Shown piece after piece: positions 1-9,202 of a stretch of 64,000 nucleotides of DNA; position 1 is the first letter of the stretch; each line of letters starts with the position of its first letter. The stretch is taken from assembly GCA_025355505.1 (NCBI GenBank), contig JANXZM010000049.1, positions 1 to 64,000 of the forward strand. The letters are read 5' to 3'. Source of the DNA: Acidobacteriaceae bacterium. GTDB lineage: Bacteria; Acidobacteriota; Terriglobia; Terriglobales; Acidobacteriaceae. The notes under the pieces are model-generated. The model searched no databases and had not been told where the DNA came from. It saw only the letters and a list, made by a program, of their open reading frames with translations. The translations under genes and the position numbers were made by a program.

Positions 1-89
1 AGGGCTACCGGGAGATCCCCGCGCTGCTGACTGCCCTGGCCCACGCGGTTTCTAAGAAGGGCGTTGCCGAGGACGTGAAGGTTGCGTAA
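1..89 (+). CDS. 3' end of an unidentified gene (partial)
   Basis: Only the last 28 residues and the TAA stop at 87-89 lie in the window, read in frame 3 from the left edge. The tail ends in AVSKKGVAEDVKVA. Nothing in this piece identifies a family. It runs towards pgl, which ends about 65 bases further on from the other strand. Confidence 0.45.
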   Translation, partial: GYREIPALLTALAHAVSKKGVAEDVKVA

Positions 90-153
90 CCTATGACAGT
101 CGGGAGCCGCTAACTTTCAACGGAGTTCCGGGCAATCTCACAACGACCAAGTC

Positions 154-894
154 TTAGCGAGTTAGTTTAGCGGCTGCGGCTTTGTCGAGCATCCACAACA
201 ATCTTCCGTCGGAGGGCTCAACTGTTTGCGAGGGCAGCGGAGGCGTGTTTTTGCCCTCCAGAACCTGGCGCAGCATGTTGGCTTTGTCGGCGCCGCTGGC
301 CATGAACATTACTTCGGCGGCGCGATTGAGCACGGGGAAGGTGAAGGTGATGCGGTGGGCGTTGAACTTCGCCACCCAATTGGCGACCACCAGGCGCGAC
401 TGTTCGTCGAGCGCCTGGGAATCGGGAAACAGGGAAGCGGTGTGGCCATCGGGACCCATGCCGAGCAGAATCAGGTCGAAGCGCGGGAACGCGCCGGGCT
501 GGAGGTCGAAGAATCGGCGGAGCTGGGCCTCATAGTCCGAGGCAGCGGCGGCGGCATCGGAATTTTCGGCGGGCACGCGAAAGACGTTTTCAGGGGGGAT
601 CGCAATTTTCGTCAGGAGCGATTCGTTGACCATCCGATAATTGCTGTCGGGGTGGTTGGGGGGGACGTGACGCTCGTCGCCGAAGAATAGAAAGGTGTGG
701 GTCCAGTCGAAGGCGGCGTAATTGGTGGCGAGCAGGCAATAGAGGGCCTTTGGAGTTGAGCCGCCGGAGAGCGCTACCGTGAAGCGGCCCTGGGCGCTAA
801 TTGCGGCGCGACCCGCGCGAACGAATTCTTCGGCGGCGGCGTGAAAAAGATCGGATGCGGTGGCAACGACTTCAATGGTTCGAGTAGAGGGCAT
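154..894 (-). CDS. pgl: 6-phosphogluconolactonase
   Basis: Hydrolyses 6-phosphoglucono-1,5-lactone to 6-phosphogluconate, the second oxidative pentose phosphate step, in the cytoplasm. At 246 residues it has the usual length of the DevB/SOL family. Visible family motifs are LSGGSTPKALY near residue 42, FFGDERHVPP with SNYRM near residue 70, and LLGMGPDGHTASLFP near residue 143. The ATG at 892-894 is the first methionine. It is the last gene of the cluster tkt, tal-pgi, gnd, zwf, pgl on this strand, 118 bases after zwf, so co-transcription is likely (inference). Confidence 0.95.
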   Translation of the reverse strand: MPSTRTIEVVATASDLFHAAAEEFVRAGRAAISAQGRFTVALSGGSTPKALYCLLATNYAAFDWTHTFLFFGDERHVPPNHPDSNYRMVNESLLTKIAIPPENVFRVPAENSDAAAAASDYEAQLRRFFDLQPGAFPRFDLILLGMGPDGHTASLFPDSQALDEQSRLVVANWVAKFNAHRITFTFPVLNRAAEVMFMASGADKANMLRQVLEGKNTPPLPSQTVEPSDGRLLWMLDKAAAAKLTR

Positions 895-1012
895 GGGAAA
901 TTTGCAATTTGAGAAACCTTGACTCCCTCTGTGTTCCTTTGTGCTCCCTGTGGTTAAGAACTTTGGTCGCGGGGGATCACATTGCTAAGTTGCAATTACA
1001 CAATCTCCACGG

Positions 1013-2554
1013 TCATTTTTCAAAATTTCTCCAGCGCCGGCCATCGCGTTCCATCAGTTCGTCGGACTCTTTTGGGCCCCAGGCTCCGGCGGGATAGTTG
1101 GGAAAAGTTCGGGGCGGCAGCGCCTTCCATACATCGAGTACGGGATTGACGATGCTCCAACCGGCCTCGACCATATCGGCGCGCTGGAAAAGCGTGGCGT
1201 CGCCGGTCATGCAGTCGTGCAGCAGGCGTTCGTAGCCGGTCGAAGGCACGACTCCGAAATAGTCGGCGTAGGCGAAATCCATATTCACTTCGCCCAGTTG
1301 CATGGCGGGCCCGGGAGTTTTGGCGGCAAAGCGCAGCGAGATGCCTTCTTCCGGCTGGATGTGCAGCACTAGTTGGTTGGGCATCATGTCTTCCACCTGG
1401 GTTTCGCGGAAGAGCATGAAGGGCGCGCGCCGGAACTGAATCACGACATGGGTATTGCGGCAGGGCAGCCGCTTGCCGGTGCGCAGGAAAAAAGGCACTC
1501 CCGCCCAGCGCCAGTTGTCGATCAAGAGGCGCATGGCGACGAAGGTTTCGGTGCGCGAGTCCGGGGGCACGCCGTCTTCGGAGCGGTAAGCGGGCACGGG
1601 CTGGTTGTTCATGGGGCCTTCTCCATATTGCCCGCGGACGGTTTTGCTAAGCACATCTTCGGAACTGAAGGGTTGAATCGCATGCAAAATTTTGGCCTGC
1701 TCGTCGCGCACCGCGTTCGCCTCGAATGAAATTGGCGGTTCCATCGCGGTCAGAGTGATGAGCTGCATAATGTGGTTGGGGACCATGTCGCGGAGGGCGC
1801 CCGCCCCATCGTAGTAGCCGCCGCGTTTCTCCACGCCGACGGTTTCGGCGACTGAAATCTGCACGTGGTCAATGTAGCGGCGATTCCAGATCGGCTCGAA
1901 AATCCCGTTCGCGAAACGGAGCGCCAAAATATTCTGCACCGTTTCTTTTCCGAGGTAATGATCGATGCGGTAGATCTGATGTTCGGAAGCGACTTTCAAG
2001 AGCTGCTGGTTCAAAGCCTTGGCGGAATCCAGATCGTGGCCAAAAGGTTTTTCTACAATCACCCGGCGCCAATGGCCATTCTCTTCGGTCATCAGGGCCA
2101 CTTTCGCAAGCCGCTCGACGATGTCGCCGAAAAAATTGGGCGCGGTGGCAAGATAGAAAAAATAGTTGCCGTGAGAGTTATGCTCCTGGTCAACTTTGGC
2201 CAGCGTTTCTTTCAGCTTGTCGTAGGTGGCGGGATCGTCGAAATCTCCGCTGACGTAATTCATGCGGCGCACAAACCATTCCCACAAATCGTTATCGACG
2301 GTGCCGGTGGCGAACTGTTTGAAATCTTCGGTGACCTTCTTCCGCACATCGTCATCGCTCATGGGACTGCGGCCCACGCCAATTACGGCGAACTCGCGCG
2401 ACAGCAGTTGCTGTGTGGCGAGGTTGTAGAGAGCGGGGATCAGCTTGCGGCGCGTCAAATCGCCGGTAAAGCCGAAGATCACCATGACACACGGGTCTCC
2501 CGTGCGCCCGACTCGCGGTTTGGCGGTTGCTGGCAGGACTTCTGTTTGAGCCAT
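1013..2554 (-). CDS. zwf: Glucose-6-phosphate 1-dehydrogenase
   Basis: Oxidises glucose 6-phosphate to 6-phosphogluconolactone with NAD(P)+, the entry to the oxidative pentose phosphate branch. The 513 residues match the normal bacterial length. The N-terminal nucleotide-binding segment [15 protein letters not shown] starts near residue 28, and the substrate-binding and catalytic signature [14 protein letters not shown] lies near residue 195. It sits between gnd and pgl in the same direction, which fits a pathway operon. The 93-base gap to gnd carries a GCTGCGAGC-type repeat. No sign of damage. Confidence 0.97.
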   Translation of the reverse strand: MAQTEVLPATAKPRVGRTGDPCVMVIFGFTGDLTRRKLIPALYNLATQQLLSREFAVIGVGRSPMSDDDVRKKVTEDFKQFATGTVDNDLWEWFVRRMNYVSGDFDDPATYDKLKETLAKVDQEHNSHGNYFFYLATAPNFFGDIVERLAKVALMTEENGHWRRVIVEKPFGHDLDSAKALNQQLLKVASEHQIYRIDHYLGKETVQNILALRFANGIFEPIWNRRYIDHVQISVAETVGVEKRGGYYDGAGALRDMVPNHIMQLITLTAMEPPISFEANAVRDEQAKILHAIQPFSSEDVLSKTVRGQYGEGPMNNQPVPAYRSEDGVPPDSRTETFVAMRLLIDNWRWAGVPFFLRTGKRLPCRNTHVVIQFRRAPFMLFRETQVEDMMPNQLVLHIQPEEGISLRFAAKTPGPAMQLGEVNMDFAYADYFGVVPSTGYERLLHDCMTGDATLFQRADMVEAGWSIVNPVLDVWKALPPRTFPNYPAGAWGPKESDELMERDGRRWRNFEK

Positions 2555-2647
2555 TGTTTCCTCGTAAAACTGAGTTGCGGGCTGCGAGCTGCGAGCAACC
2601 CAAAATCTGTTGGCGCGCAGCCCGAAGCTTGTAGCCGGGGCGGTTGC

Positions 2648-3640
2648 CTACTTCGTCTTCGCGGTTGCGTTGGGTTCGACGTGACCGCCAAACTTCTGTC
2701 GCATGGCGGAGAGCATCTTTTCCGCGAATGTATGTTCCTGCCGCGAGCGGAAGCGCGTGTACAGCGCCGCAGTCAGCACTTCGGCCGGAACCGCTTCTTC
2801 GATTGCCGCCTGGATCGTCCAGCGCCCCTCGCCGGAATCCTGCACGAAGCCGCTGTACTCGGCGAGCGTGGGATTTTCGGTCAGCGCCATCGCCGTCAGG
2901 TCCAGCAGCCATGAACTGACCACGCTGCCGCGCCGCCAGACCTCGGCAATATCGGGCAGGTTGAGATGGTAGCGGATCTCTTCGGGAAGTTCTTTGCTGG
3001 TCGCATTCTTGAAAATGTCGAAGCCTTCCGCGTAGGCCTGCATCATTCCGTATTCGATACCGTTGTGGACCATTTTCACGAAATGTCCGGAGCCGGAGGG
3101 TCCGCAATGGATGTAGCCATCTTCGGCGGTGCCAGGCATTTTGTCGCGTCCCGGAGTGCGCGGAATGTCGCCGCGTCCAGGCGCCAGCGTTTTGAAGATC
3201 GGGTCGAGGCGCTGGACAGCTTCATTCGGGCCACCAATCATCATGCAGTAGCCGCGCTCCAATCCCCAAACACCGCCGCTGGTGCCAACGTCGACGTAAT
3301 GCACACCCTTGGCGGCGCACAATTTGGAGCGGCGAACGTCGTCCTTGAAATACGAATTACCGCCGTCGATGATGGTGTCGCCCGCCTGCATGCTGCCGAG
3401 CAGAATTTGCACGGTTTTTTCCGTGGCATCGCCCGACGGCACCATGATCCATGCGGCGCGAGGCGCGCTCAGCTTGCCGACCAGATCGTCAAGCGAAGCA
3501 GATGCGACCGCGCCTTCGCCCGCAAGACCCTTGACTGCGTCGGCGCTCAGATCGGAAACGACCATGGTGTGATTGTCGCGCATCAGGCGCCGCGTCATGT
3601 TGGCGCCCATCTTCCCCAAACCTACCATTCCCAGTTGCAT
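2648..3640 (-). CDS. gnd: 6-phosphogluconate dehydrogenase, short decarboxylating type
   Basis: Oxidatively decarboxylates 6-phosphogluconate to ribulose 5-phosphate. At 330 residues it belongs to the short class of 6-phosphogluconate dehydrogenases (about 300-330 residues), which in characterised members often prefers NAD+, rather than the 470-residue NADP form. It shows the Rossmann motif GLGKMG at residues 7-12, the signature [13 protein letters not shown] near residue 117 and the catalytic helix [15 protein letters not shown] near residue 185. Cofactor preference is inferred from class only. It lies 107 bases downstream of tal-pgi across a hairpin and a short tandem repeat. Confidence 0.93.
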   Translation of the reverse strand: MQLGMVGLGKMGANMTRRLMRDNHTMVVSDLSADAVKGLAGEGAVASASLDDLVGKLSAPRAAWIMVPSGDATEKTVQILLGSMQAGDTIIDGGNSYFKDDVRRSKLCAAKGVHYVDVGTSGGVWGLERGYCMMIGGPNEAVQRLDPIFKTLAPGRGDIPRTPGRDKMPGTAEDGYIHCGPSGSGHFVKMVHNGIEYGMMQAYAEGFDIFKNATSKELPEEIRYHLNLPDIAEVWRRGSVVSSWLLDLTAMALTENPTLAEYSGFVQDSGEGRWTIQAAIEEAVPAEVLTAALYTRFRSRQEHTFAEKMLSAMRQKFGGHVEPNATAKTK

Positions 3641-3667
3641 TCGTGCTCCTTAGGTTTTGCCTGGTCT

Positions 3668-3688
3668 GGACCGGCCAGAGGCCGGTCC
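3668..3688. repeat. Perfect hairpin between tal-pgi and gnd
   Basis: Nine-base arms GGACCGGCC (3668-3676) and GGCCGGTCC (3680-3688) flank the loop AGA. It lies between the tal-pgi stop and the gnd start, so on the transcript it could attenuate or process the message. It could also be a dispersed palindrome. No T-run follows, so it is not a classic terminator. Confidence 0.6.
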
Positions 3689-3710
3689 CCACTCGACCTC
3701 GATCTGATTC

Positions 3711-3751
3711 AAGAAGTTATTACAAGCAAGTTATGACAAGCAAGTTATTAC
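3711..3751. repeat. 14-base tandem repeat overlapping the tal-pgi stop codon
   Basis: Three consecutive units: AAGAAGTTATTAC (3711-3723), AAGCAAGTTATGAC (3724-3737) and AAGCAAGTTATTAC (3738-3751). The last unit contains the TAA stop of tal-pgi at 3748-3750 on the minus strand. The AT-rich units differ in composition from the coding sequence around them. Confidence 0.8.
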
Positions 3752-6663
3752 AAAATCTGTTTTATCAGTTCGGCCAGATTTGTAAGACCTGCCTTGACAT
3801 CGCCGCCGAGGTGCACGCGCAGCGCGCGGCGCTGGCGGTCAGCCAGTACCTGGAAGTCTCCACGAGCCTGCGCTGCTTTCACTACTCCGAAAGTGTACTT
3901 CTGTCCGGGGACGGGCAAGTCCTGGGCGTCGTCGCAGGTGATCTGCAGGAACACGCCGCTGTTGGGACCACCTTTATAAGCTTGTCCGGTAGAGTGCAAG
4001 AAGCGCGGCCCGAAGCCGAGGCAGGTCGCCACATGTTTGCGATCGCGCACGGTCATGCGCAGGGCTTGCAGCAGGGCTTCGTGCTCCGCGCTCATCTCGA
4101 GATAACCGAGCAAGGCAAAATAGTCGCCGGCGCCGAGACGTGCCAAGTGCGCGCGCAGATAGTTTTTGAGCGGGCTGCCGGAAGAAGTGGCGGCCGCCGC
4201 GACTTTTGCGAGGTCGGCGGCGTTCTTGTCGTCGGTGAAGAGCTTGAAGCCCGCTTCATCAACGATCGGTTTTTCCGGAGGAAGCGAACCCGAGCTTTCG
4301 TACGAAGAGGTAAGTTGCTTGGTGGCGATTTTACTGGCTTCGACGTCGGGCTGATTGAAGGCGTTGATGCCGAGGACGGAGCCTGCGACCGCGGTGGCAA
4401 TTTCCCAGCGGAAGAATTCCTGTCCGAGGTTGTAGATGTCGGACACGGCGATACGCACGACAGGCTGTCCGGATTGTTCGAGCGCCGAGACCTTGGCATC
4501 CTGCGCGGCGTCGGGCGCGGTCTCCAGCCGAACGTAGGCGAAGATGCGGTCATGAGAATTATTGGAATTGCCATACGCGTCCGGCGCACCGATGTCTTCG
4601 CGGTCAACCGGGATGACGCCCTTGCCGAGTTTGCCGGTGGATTCCGCGATCAACTGCTCGAGCCACGCGCCGAGGTCGGCAATTCCGGGCGAGGTGATGA
4701 GCGTAAGTTTGTCGCGGCCAAGTTTCGCGGCCGATCCGACGATCAGGCCGAGCATCACTCCCGGATTCTGTTCTACCGGAGCAGACGCCTTGCAGGCTTC
4801 GACCATCTCTTTCGTGCGTTTGAGGAACTTGTCCGTGTCGAGGCCCATGGCGGCGGCGGGGACCATGCCAAAGTTGGAGAGCGCCGAGTAGCGTCCGCCG
4901 ATGGACGGCAGGCCATAGAAAATGTGGCGGAAGCGGTCGCGCTCGGCGACCTGCTGCATCTTCGAGCCCGGATCGGTGATGGCGATAAAGCGGCTGCCCG
5001 CCTTGTCGGCGCCGACGGTTTGCTGGACGCGCTCGAAAAAATACTGCTTGTAAATATTGGGTTCGAGGGTGCTGCCGGATTTGCTGGAAACGATAAAGAG
5101 AGTCTTCGCGAGGTCAACCTTGTTTTGGACGCTGCGGATTTGCGCCGGGTCGGTGGAGTCGAGTATGTGCAGGCGCGGAAAGCCGGGAGTTTGCCCAAAG
5201 GTCAGCGCGAGCACTTCGGGACAAAGGCTGGATCCGCCCATGCCGAGCAGAAGGATGTCGGAGAAGCCGCCGCCCTTGACCTCGCTTGCGAACGCCTTCA
5301 GTTGGCCGGCGCTGGCGAGTTGTTCGTCCGTGATGCCGAGCCATCCTAACCAACTGGCCTCGTCTTCGCCGGTCCAGAGAGAGGCATCGTGCTGCCAGAG
5401 CCGTCTTACTTTTCCAGATGCTCGCCAGTCGTTAAGGTTTTTTTTTACCGCCGCATCAAGATCGGCGGGAAGGGAAGCGGTCTGTGCGTTAACCTGCGGC
5501 GCATCAGGTCGCTTCGTGTTCTTTTCAACCGCAGCCAACAGCGTGTCGAAGGCGTCGGCAAATAGTTTCACACCGTCGGCGGTCAGCTTGCCGGTCGCAT
5601 CTTTCATGACAATGCCTACGGCGGCAAGATCAGCCATAATTTTCCGTGAGCCGTCCAAACCTTCGGTCAGGCTTTGGCGCGGCTTACCGTGATCGCGGAA
5701 GGCGTCGAGCGTTGCGGGGGGGACGGTATTGACGGTGTCGGGTCCGATAAGTTCTTCGATGTAAAGCACGTCGCTATAGTTCGGATTTTTGGTGCCCGTG
5801 CTGGCCCAGAGCACACGCTGGGTTTGCGCTCCCCTGGAGGCAAGCGCCTTCCAGCGGGGACTGGAAAAGATGCGTCCGTAGGCTTCGTAGGTCAACTTGC
5901 CGTTGGCGATGGCAACTTTTCCGAGGATGCCCTGTAACTTCGTCTTGCGGGCGGCATCGGTCTCTTTCTTGAGTCGATCTCCAACCATCGAGTCGATAAG
6001 CGAATCGATGCGGCTGATAAAGAAGCTGGCCACGCTCGCAACCTTGCTCAGGTCGCCGCCGCTGGCAGCAAATGTTTCCACGCCGTCGACGAACGCCGCC
6101 GCGACTTCTTCATACACTCCCTGCGCGAACAGCAGCGTCACGTTGATGTTGAGGCCTTCGCTGAGCAATTGCCGGATGGCGGGGATGCCCTCGGCGGTGC
6201 CCGGTACTTTGATCATCACGTTTTCGCGGGCCACGGTCTTCCACAGCCGCCGCGCCTCGTCGATGGTGCGGTTGGTGTCGTGCGCAAGATACGGGGAGAC
6301 TTCCAGGCTCACGTAGCCGTCGCGCTTTTTGGTGCTCTGGTAAACAGGTGCGAGCAGGTCGGCCGCGTCCTGAATGTCGCGGATGGCCAGCAGTTCGTAG
6401 CGGCCCTTGGCGTCGAGGTCGGTGCGTCCGGCGAGCGAGTCCAGAAAATCCTGATACTGGGTTGAGCCCGCAATCGCTTTTTCGAAAATCGCGGGATTCG
6501 AAGTCATCCCGCGCAGGCCGTCTTCCGTGATCAGGCGCTGCAGTTCACCGCCCTTCAGCAGGTCGCGGCGAATGTAGTCGAGCCAGATGGATTGGCCGAA
6601 CGTCTGAAGCTGGGTAAGAGGGTTCGCGGCGTTTGCGGTCTCGATCGTGCCCACTGGATTCAT
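3748..6663 (-). CDS. tal-pgi: Bifunctional transaldolase / glucose-6-phosphate isomerase
   Basis: A 971-residue fusion. Residues 1-370 are a transaldolase: TSNPAIF near residue 54 and the Schiff-base lysine K152 in MIKVPGT. Residues 400-971 are a phosphoglucose isomerase of the form found in such fusions, with LLGMGGSSLCPEVL and VSSKSGSTLEPN. The two activities move carbon between sedoheptulose and fructose phosphates and interconvert fructose and glucose 6-phosphates, so one polypeptide can feed hexose phosphate back to Zwf. The start ATG (6661-6663) is followed by MNPVGTIETAN. The gene lies between tkt and gnd. The fusion is known in several phyla, so it is not new in itself. Confidence 0.95.
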   Translation of the reverse strand: MNPVGTIETANAANPLTQLQTFGQSIWLDYIRRDLLKGGELQRLITEDGLRGMTSNPAIFEKAIAGSTQYQDFLDSLAGRTDLDAKGRYELLAIRDIQDAADLLAPVYQSTKKRDGYVSLEVSPYLAHDTNRTIDEARRLWKTVARENVMIKVPGTAEGIPAIRQLLSEGLNINVTLLFAQGVYEEVAAAFVDGVETFAASGGDLSKVASVASFFISRIDSLIDSMVGDRLKKETDAARKTKLQGILGKVAIANGKLTYEAYGRIFSSPRWKALASRGAQTQRVLWASTGTKNPNYSDVLYIEELIGPDTVNTVPPATLDAFRDHGKPRQSLTEGLDGSRKIMADLAAVGIVMKDATGKLTADGVKLFADAFDTLLAAVEKNTKRPDAPQVNAQTASLPADLDAAVKKNLNDWRASGKVRRLWQHDASLWTGEDEASWLGWLGITDEQLASAGQLKAFASEVKGGGFSDILLLGMGGSSLCPEVLALTFGQTPGFPRLHILDSTDPAQIRSVQNKVDLAKTLFIVSSKSGSTLEPNIYKQYFFERVQQTVGADKAGSRFIAITDPGSKMQQVAERDRFRHIFYGLPSIGGRYSALSNFGMVPAAAMGLDTDKFLKRTKEMVEACKASAPVEQNPGVMLGLIVGSAAKLGRDKLTLITSPGIADLGAWLEQLIAESTGKLGKGVIPVDREDIGAPDAYGNSNNSHDRIFAYVRLETAPDAAQDAKVSALEQSGQPVVRIAVSDIYNLGQEFFRWEIATAVAGSVLGINAFNQPDVEASKIATKQLTSSYESSGSLPPEKPIVDEAGFKLFTDDKNAADLAKVAAAATSSGSPLKNYLRAHLARLGAGDYFALLGYLEMSAEHEALLQALRMTVRDRKHVATCLGFGPRFLHSTGQAYKGGPNSGVFLQITCDDAQDLPVPGQKYTFGVVKAAQARGDFQVLADRQRRALRVHLGGDVKAGLTNLAELIKQIL

Positions 6664-6779
6664 AAACGTCTCCTGACTAAGCCAGGCAAGAAGAATAATT
6701 GCCTGACGTTAATAAACTGTTACTTCACAGGCTGCGGAAAAAATCCGAAGCCGATGCCCAGCCCCTAAAGAGTTTGCAG

Positions 6780-6903
6780 AAAACGGTCGTCCCTCCGGGA
6801 CTTGAATCTTATTTTCTACCTTCCCCAGCGCTGAAGCGCAGGGCTAAGCTTGGTCGCCCCACCGGGGCTGGATTCTGATGTCCCGAGCAACGGGGCTGGA
6901 TGC
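6780..6903. repeat. Palindrome-rich spacer between tkt and tal-pgi
   Basis: The 240-base gap between tkt and tal-pgi contains several short inverted repeats: TCCCTCCGGGA, CAGCGCT..AGCGCAG, and GCCCCACCGGGGC, followed by a nearby repeat of CGGGGCTGGAT. These resemble the short dispersed palindromes between other genes of the window. No reading frame in the gap looks coding. Confidence 0.5.
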
Positions 6904-8982
6904 TCACTTGCCGAGCAGTTCGCGGGCCGCTTGAATTACGGCCTCGGTGGTGAAGCCGAACTTCTTCTGCAAATCCTTGAGCGGCGCGGAGGCTCCAAAA
7001 GTGCGCATGCCGATGACGCGTCCTTTCAGTCCTGTGTATTGCGCCCAGCCGAAGAACGAAGCCTGCTCGACTGCAAGTCGCGCGGTGACGTCGGGCGGAA
7101 GCACGTGGTCGCGGTAACTCTGGTCCTGATGCTCGAACAAGTCCCACGAGGGCATGCTGACGACGCGCGCCCGGATGCCTTCCGTTTTTAATTTTTCGTA
7201 GGCGTCGATGCAGAGGTATACCTCGCTGCCAGTGGCCATGAGGATGAGCTGAGGATTGCCATCGTCCGCGTCGGCGAGAATGTAGGCGCCGCGAGCCAAG
7301 CCCGCTGCGGACCCGTACTTGGCGCGATCGAGGGTTGGCAGGGCTTGCCGCGTCAGAATCAGCGCGACCGGCTCCTTCTTTAGAGCCATGATTACTTTCC
7401 ACGCCTCGACGACTTCGTTGGCATCGGCGGGACGCAGCGTCATCAGGCCGGGCACCGCTCGGAGTGAGATCAGTTGCTCGATCGGCTGGTGAGTCGGTCC
7501 ATCTTCGCCGACGCCGATGGAATCGTGGGTGAAGATCCAGATCGCGGGAATTTCCATGATGGCCGAGAGGCGGATCGGAGCCTTCATGTAGTCGCTGAAG
7601 ATCATGAAGGTCGAACCGTAGGCGCGGAGTTTCGACAGCACCATGCCGTTTACGATTGCGCCCATCGCATGTTCGCGAATGCCGAAGTGGAAATTGCGCG
7701 CGTTGTATTGTCCCGCTTCGAAATCGCCCGCACCGTCGAAAGTGAGCCGCGTCTTCGTCGATGGATACAAATCGGCCGAGCCGCCCATAAGCCAGGGATG
7801 GTTTTTTGCAATGGCGTTGAGAACTTTCGAGGACGAATCGCGGGTTGCGACTCCCTTGGCGTCGGGGGCAAATGCAGGGAGGTCCTTGTCCCATCCGCCG
7901 GAAGGTTGCTGACGCTGCATGCGTTCGAATTGAATGGCGAGATCGGGATACTGGGCGCTGTACTCGATGAACAGTGCGTTCCACAGACCGCTCAATTGCC
8001 GCCCGCGCTTGCCCATGATGTCGCGAAAGTTTTCGCGCACTCCATCGGGCACCAGAAACCTGGCGTCTTCCGGCCATCCGTAGGCGCGTTTTGTCAGTTT
8101 GATTTCTTCCTCGCCGAGCGGTTCGCCATGCGCTTCTCTTGTGTCCTGCCGGTGTGGCGAGCCAAAGCCAATGTGGCTGTCCACGATGATCAGCTTGGGG
8201 CGAACCTTGATGCTGAGGGCATGGGAGTAGGCGTTGGCGAGTGCAAGCAGGTCATTCGCATCGCGGACGTGCGACACATCCCAGCCATAGCTGGCGAACC
8301 GGGCAGCCACATTTTCGTCGAAGGCGAGATCGGTGTTGCCCTCGATCGTGATCTTATTGTTGTCGTAAATCCAGCACAGGTTCGAAAGTTTGAGATGCCC
8401 GGCGACGGAGGCGGCTTCCGAGGAAATTCCTTCCATCATGTCGCCGTCGCCGCAAATCGCCCACACGTTGTAGTTGAAAAGTTCGAATCCCGGACGATTG
8501 AAATACTCCGCCAGCCAGCGCTCGGCAATGGCCATGCCCACGCTATTGGCGACACCCTGACCGAGCGGGCCAGTCGTTGTTTCGACACCCGCGGTCCAGC
8601 CATATTCGGGATGCCCCGGGGTCTTGCTGCCCAGTTGCCGGAAATTCTGGACCGCGTCGAGCGACACGGCAGGGGTCGAAAGAATCTTGCCGTCGGGAGT
8701 TACGTCGCGCACGCCCGCCAGATGCAGCAGGGAATACAGCAGCATGGAAGCGTGTCCATTGGAGAGCACGAAGCGGTCGCGGTTTGGCCAGATCGGATTT
8801 TCCGGATCATAGCGCAGAAACTGCTGCCACAGACAGTAGGCGACCGGAGCCAACGCCATCGGCGTTCCCGGATGACCCGAGTTCGCCTTCTGCACCGCGT
8901 CCATGGAAAGAGTGCGAATCGTATTGATACACAACTGATCGAGTTGTGTACCGGTGGCGACAGACTGGTCACTGACAGCCAT
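6904..8982 (-). CDS. tkt: Transketolase
   Basis: Thiamine-diphosphate enzyme that moves two-carbon units between pentose, hexose and erythrose phosphates. The 692 residues match the family. Visible are the N-terminal GHPGTPMALAP segment, the diphosphate-binding GDGDMMEGISSEA near residue 177, and the central pyrimidine-binding domain with GIREHAMGAIVNGM. The ATG at 8980-8982 is preferred because GAGGA at 8991-8995 sits 8 bases before it; a TTG one codon upstream is less likely. It is the first gene of the pentose phosphate cluster, so the promoter should lie in the 220-base gap before the HD-GYP gene, where I see no convincing -35/-10 pair. Confidence 0.96.
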   Translation of the reverse strand: MAVSDQSVATGTQLDQLCINTIRTLSMDAVQKANSGHPGTPMALAPVAYCLWQQFLRYDPENPIWPNRDRFVLSNGHASMLLYSLLHLAGVRDVTPDGKILSTPAVSLDAVQNFRQLGSKTPGHPEYGWTAGVETTTGPLGQGVANSVGMAIAERWLAEYFNRPGFELFNYNVWAICGDGDMMEGISSEAASVAGHLKLSNLCWIYDNNKITIEGNTDLAFDENVAARFASYGWDVSHVRDANDLLALANAYSHALSIKVRPKLIIVDSHIGFGSPHRQDTREAHGEPLGEEEIKLTKRAYGWPEDARFLVPDGVRENFRDIMGKRGRQLSGLWNALFIEYSAQYPDLAIQFERMQRQQPSGGWDKDLPAFAPDAKGVATRDSSSKVLNAIAKNHPWLMGGSADLYPSTKTRLTFDGAGDFEAGQYNARNFHFGIREHAMGAIVNGMVLSKLRAYGSTFMIFSDYMKAPIRLSAIMEIPAIWIFTHDSIGVGEDGPTHQPIEQLISLRAVPGLMTLRPADANEVVEAWKVIMALKKEPVALILTRQALPTLDRAKYGSAAGLARGAYILADADDGNPQLILMATGSEVYLCIDAYEKLKTEGIRARVVSMPSWDLFEHQDQSYRDHVLPPDVTARLAVEQASFFGWAQYTGLKGRVIGMRTFGASAPLKDLQKKFGFTTEAVIQAARELLGK

Positions 8983-9202
8983 CAATTCTCTCCTCGCAAA
9001 TTGGCTTGCACTGTCGCAGCTACAAAATTAGATGAAATCCGAGTGAAATAGATACAGCTACGCCAACAGCCCCAAGTTTACATCGTGATTAAGAAACAAA
9101 ACGAGGCACGAGAGGACTAGCCCACGATTTTACACCGAGAAAAATTTGGCCAGCTGGTGGTCGGATGGGTCGCGCTGACTTTTGCAACGCGAACGGCGGA
9201 TT

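Noticed and set aside
3643-5349. Long plus-strand open frame (568 codons) across tal-pgi
   Set aside because: Antisense to a clearly recognised fused enzyme; Arg/Gly/Ala-rich product with no family features, as expected from high-GC antisense reading.
8479-8495. tRNA T-loop-like GTTCGAATCCC
   Set aside because: Lies inside tkt coding sequence; no acceptor or anticodon stems fit around it.
7474-9051. Long plus-strand open frame (525 codons) across tkt
   Set aside because: Shadow of transketolase; no motif and no ribosome site.
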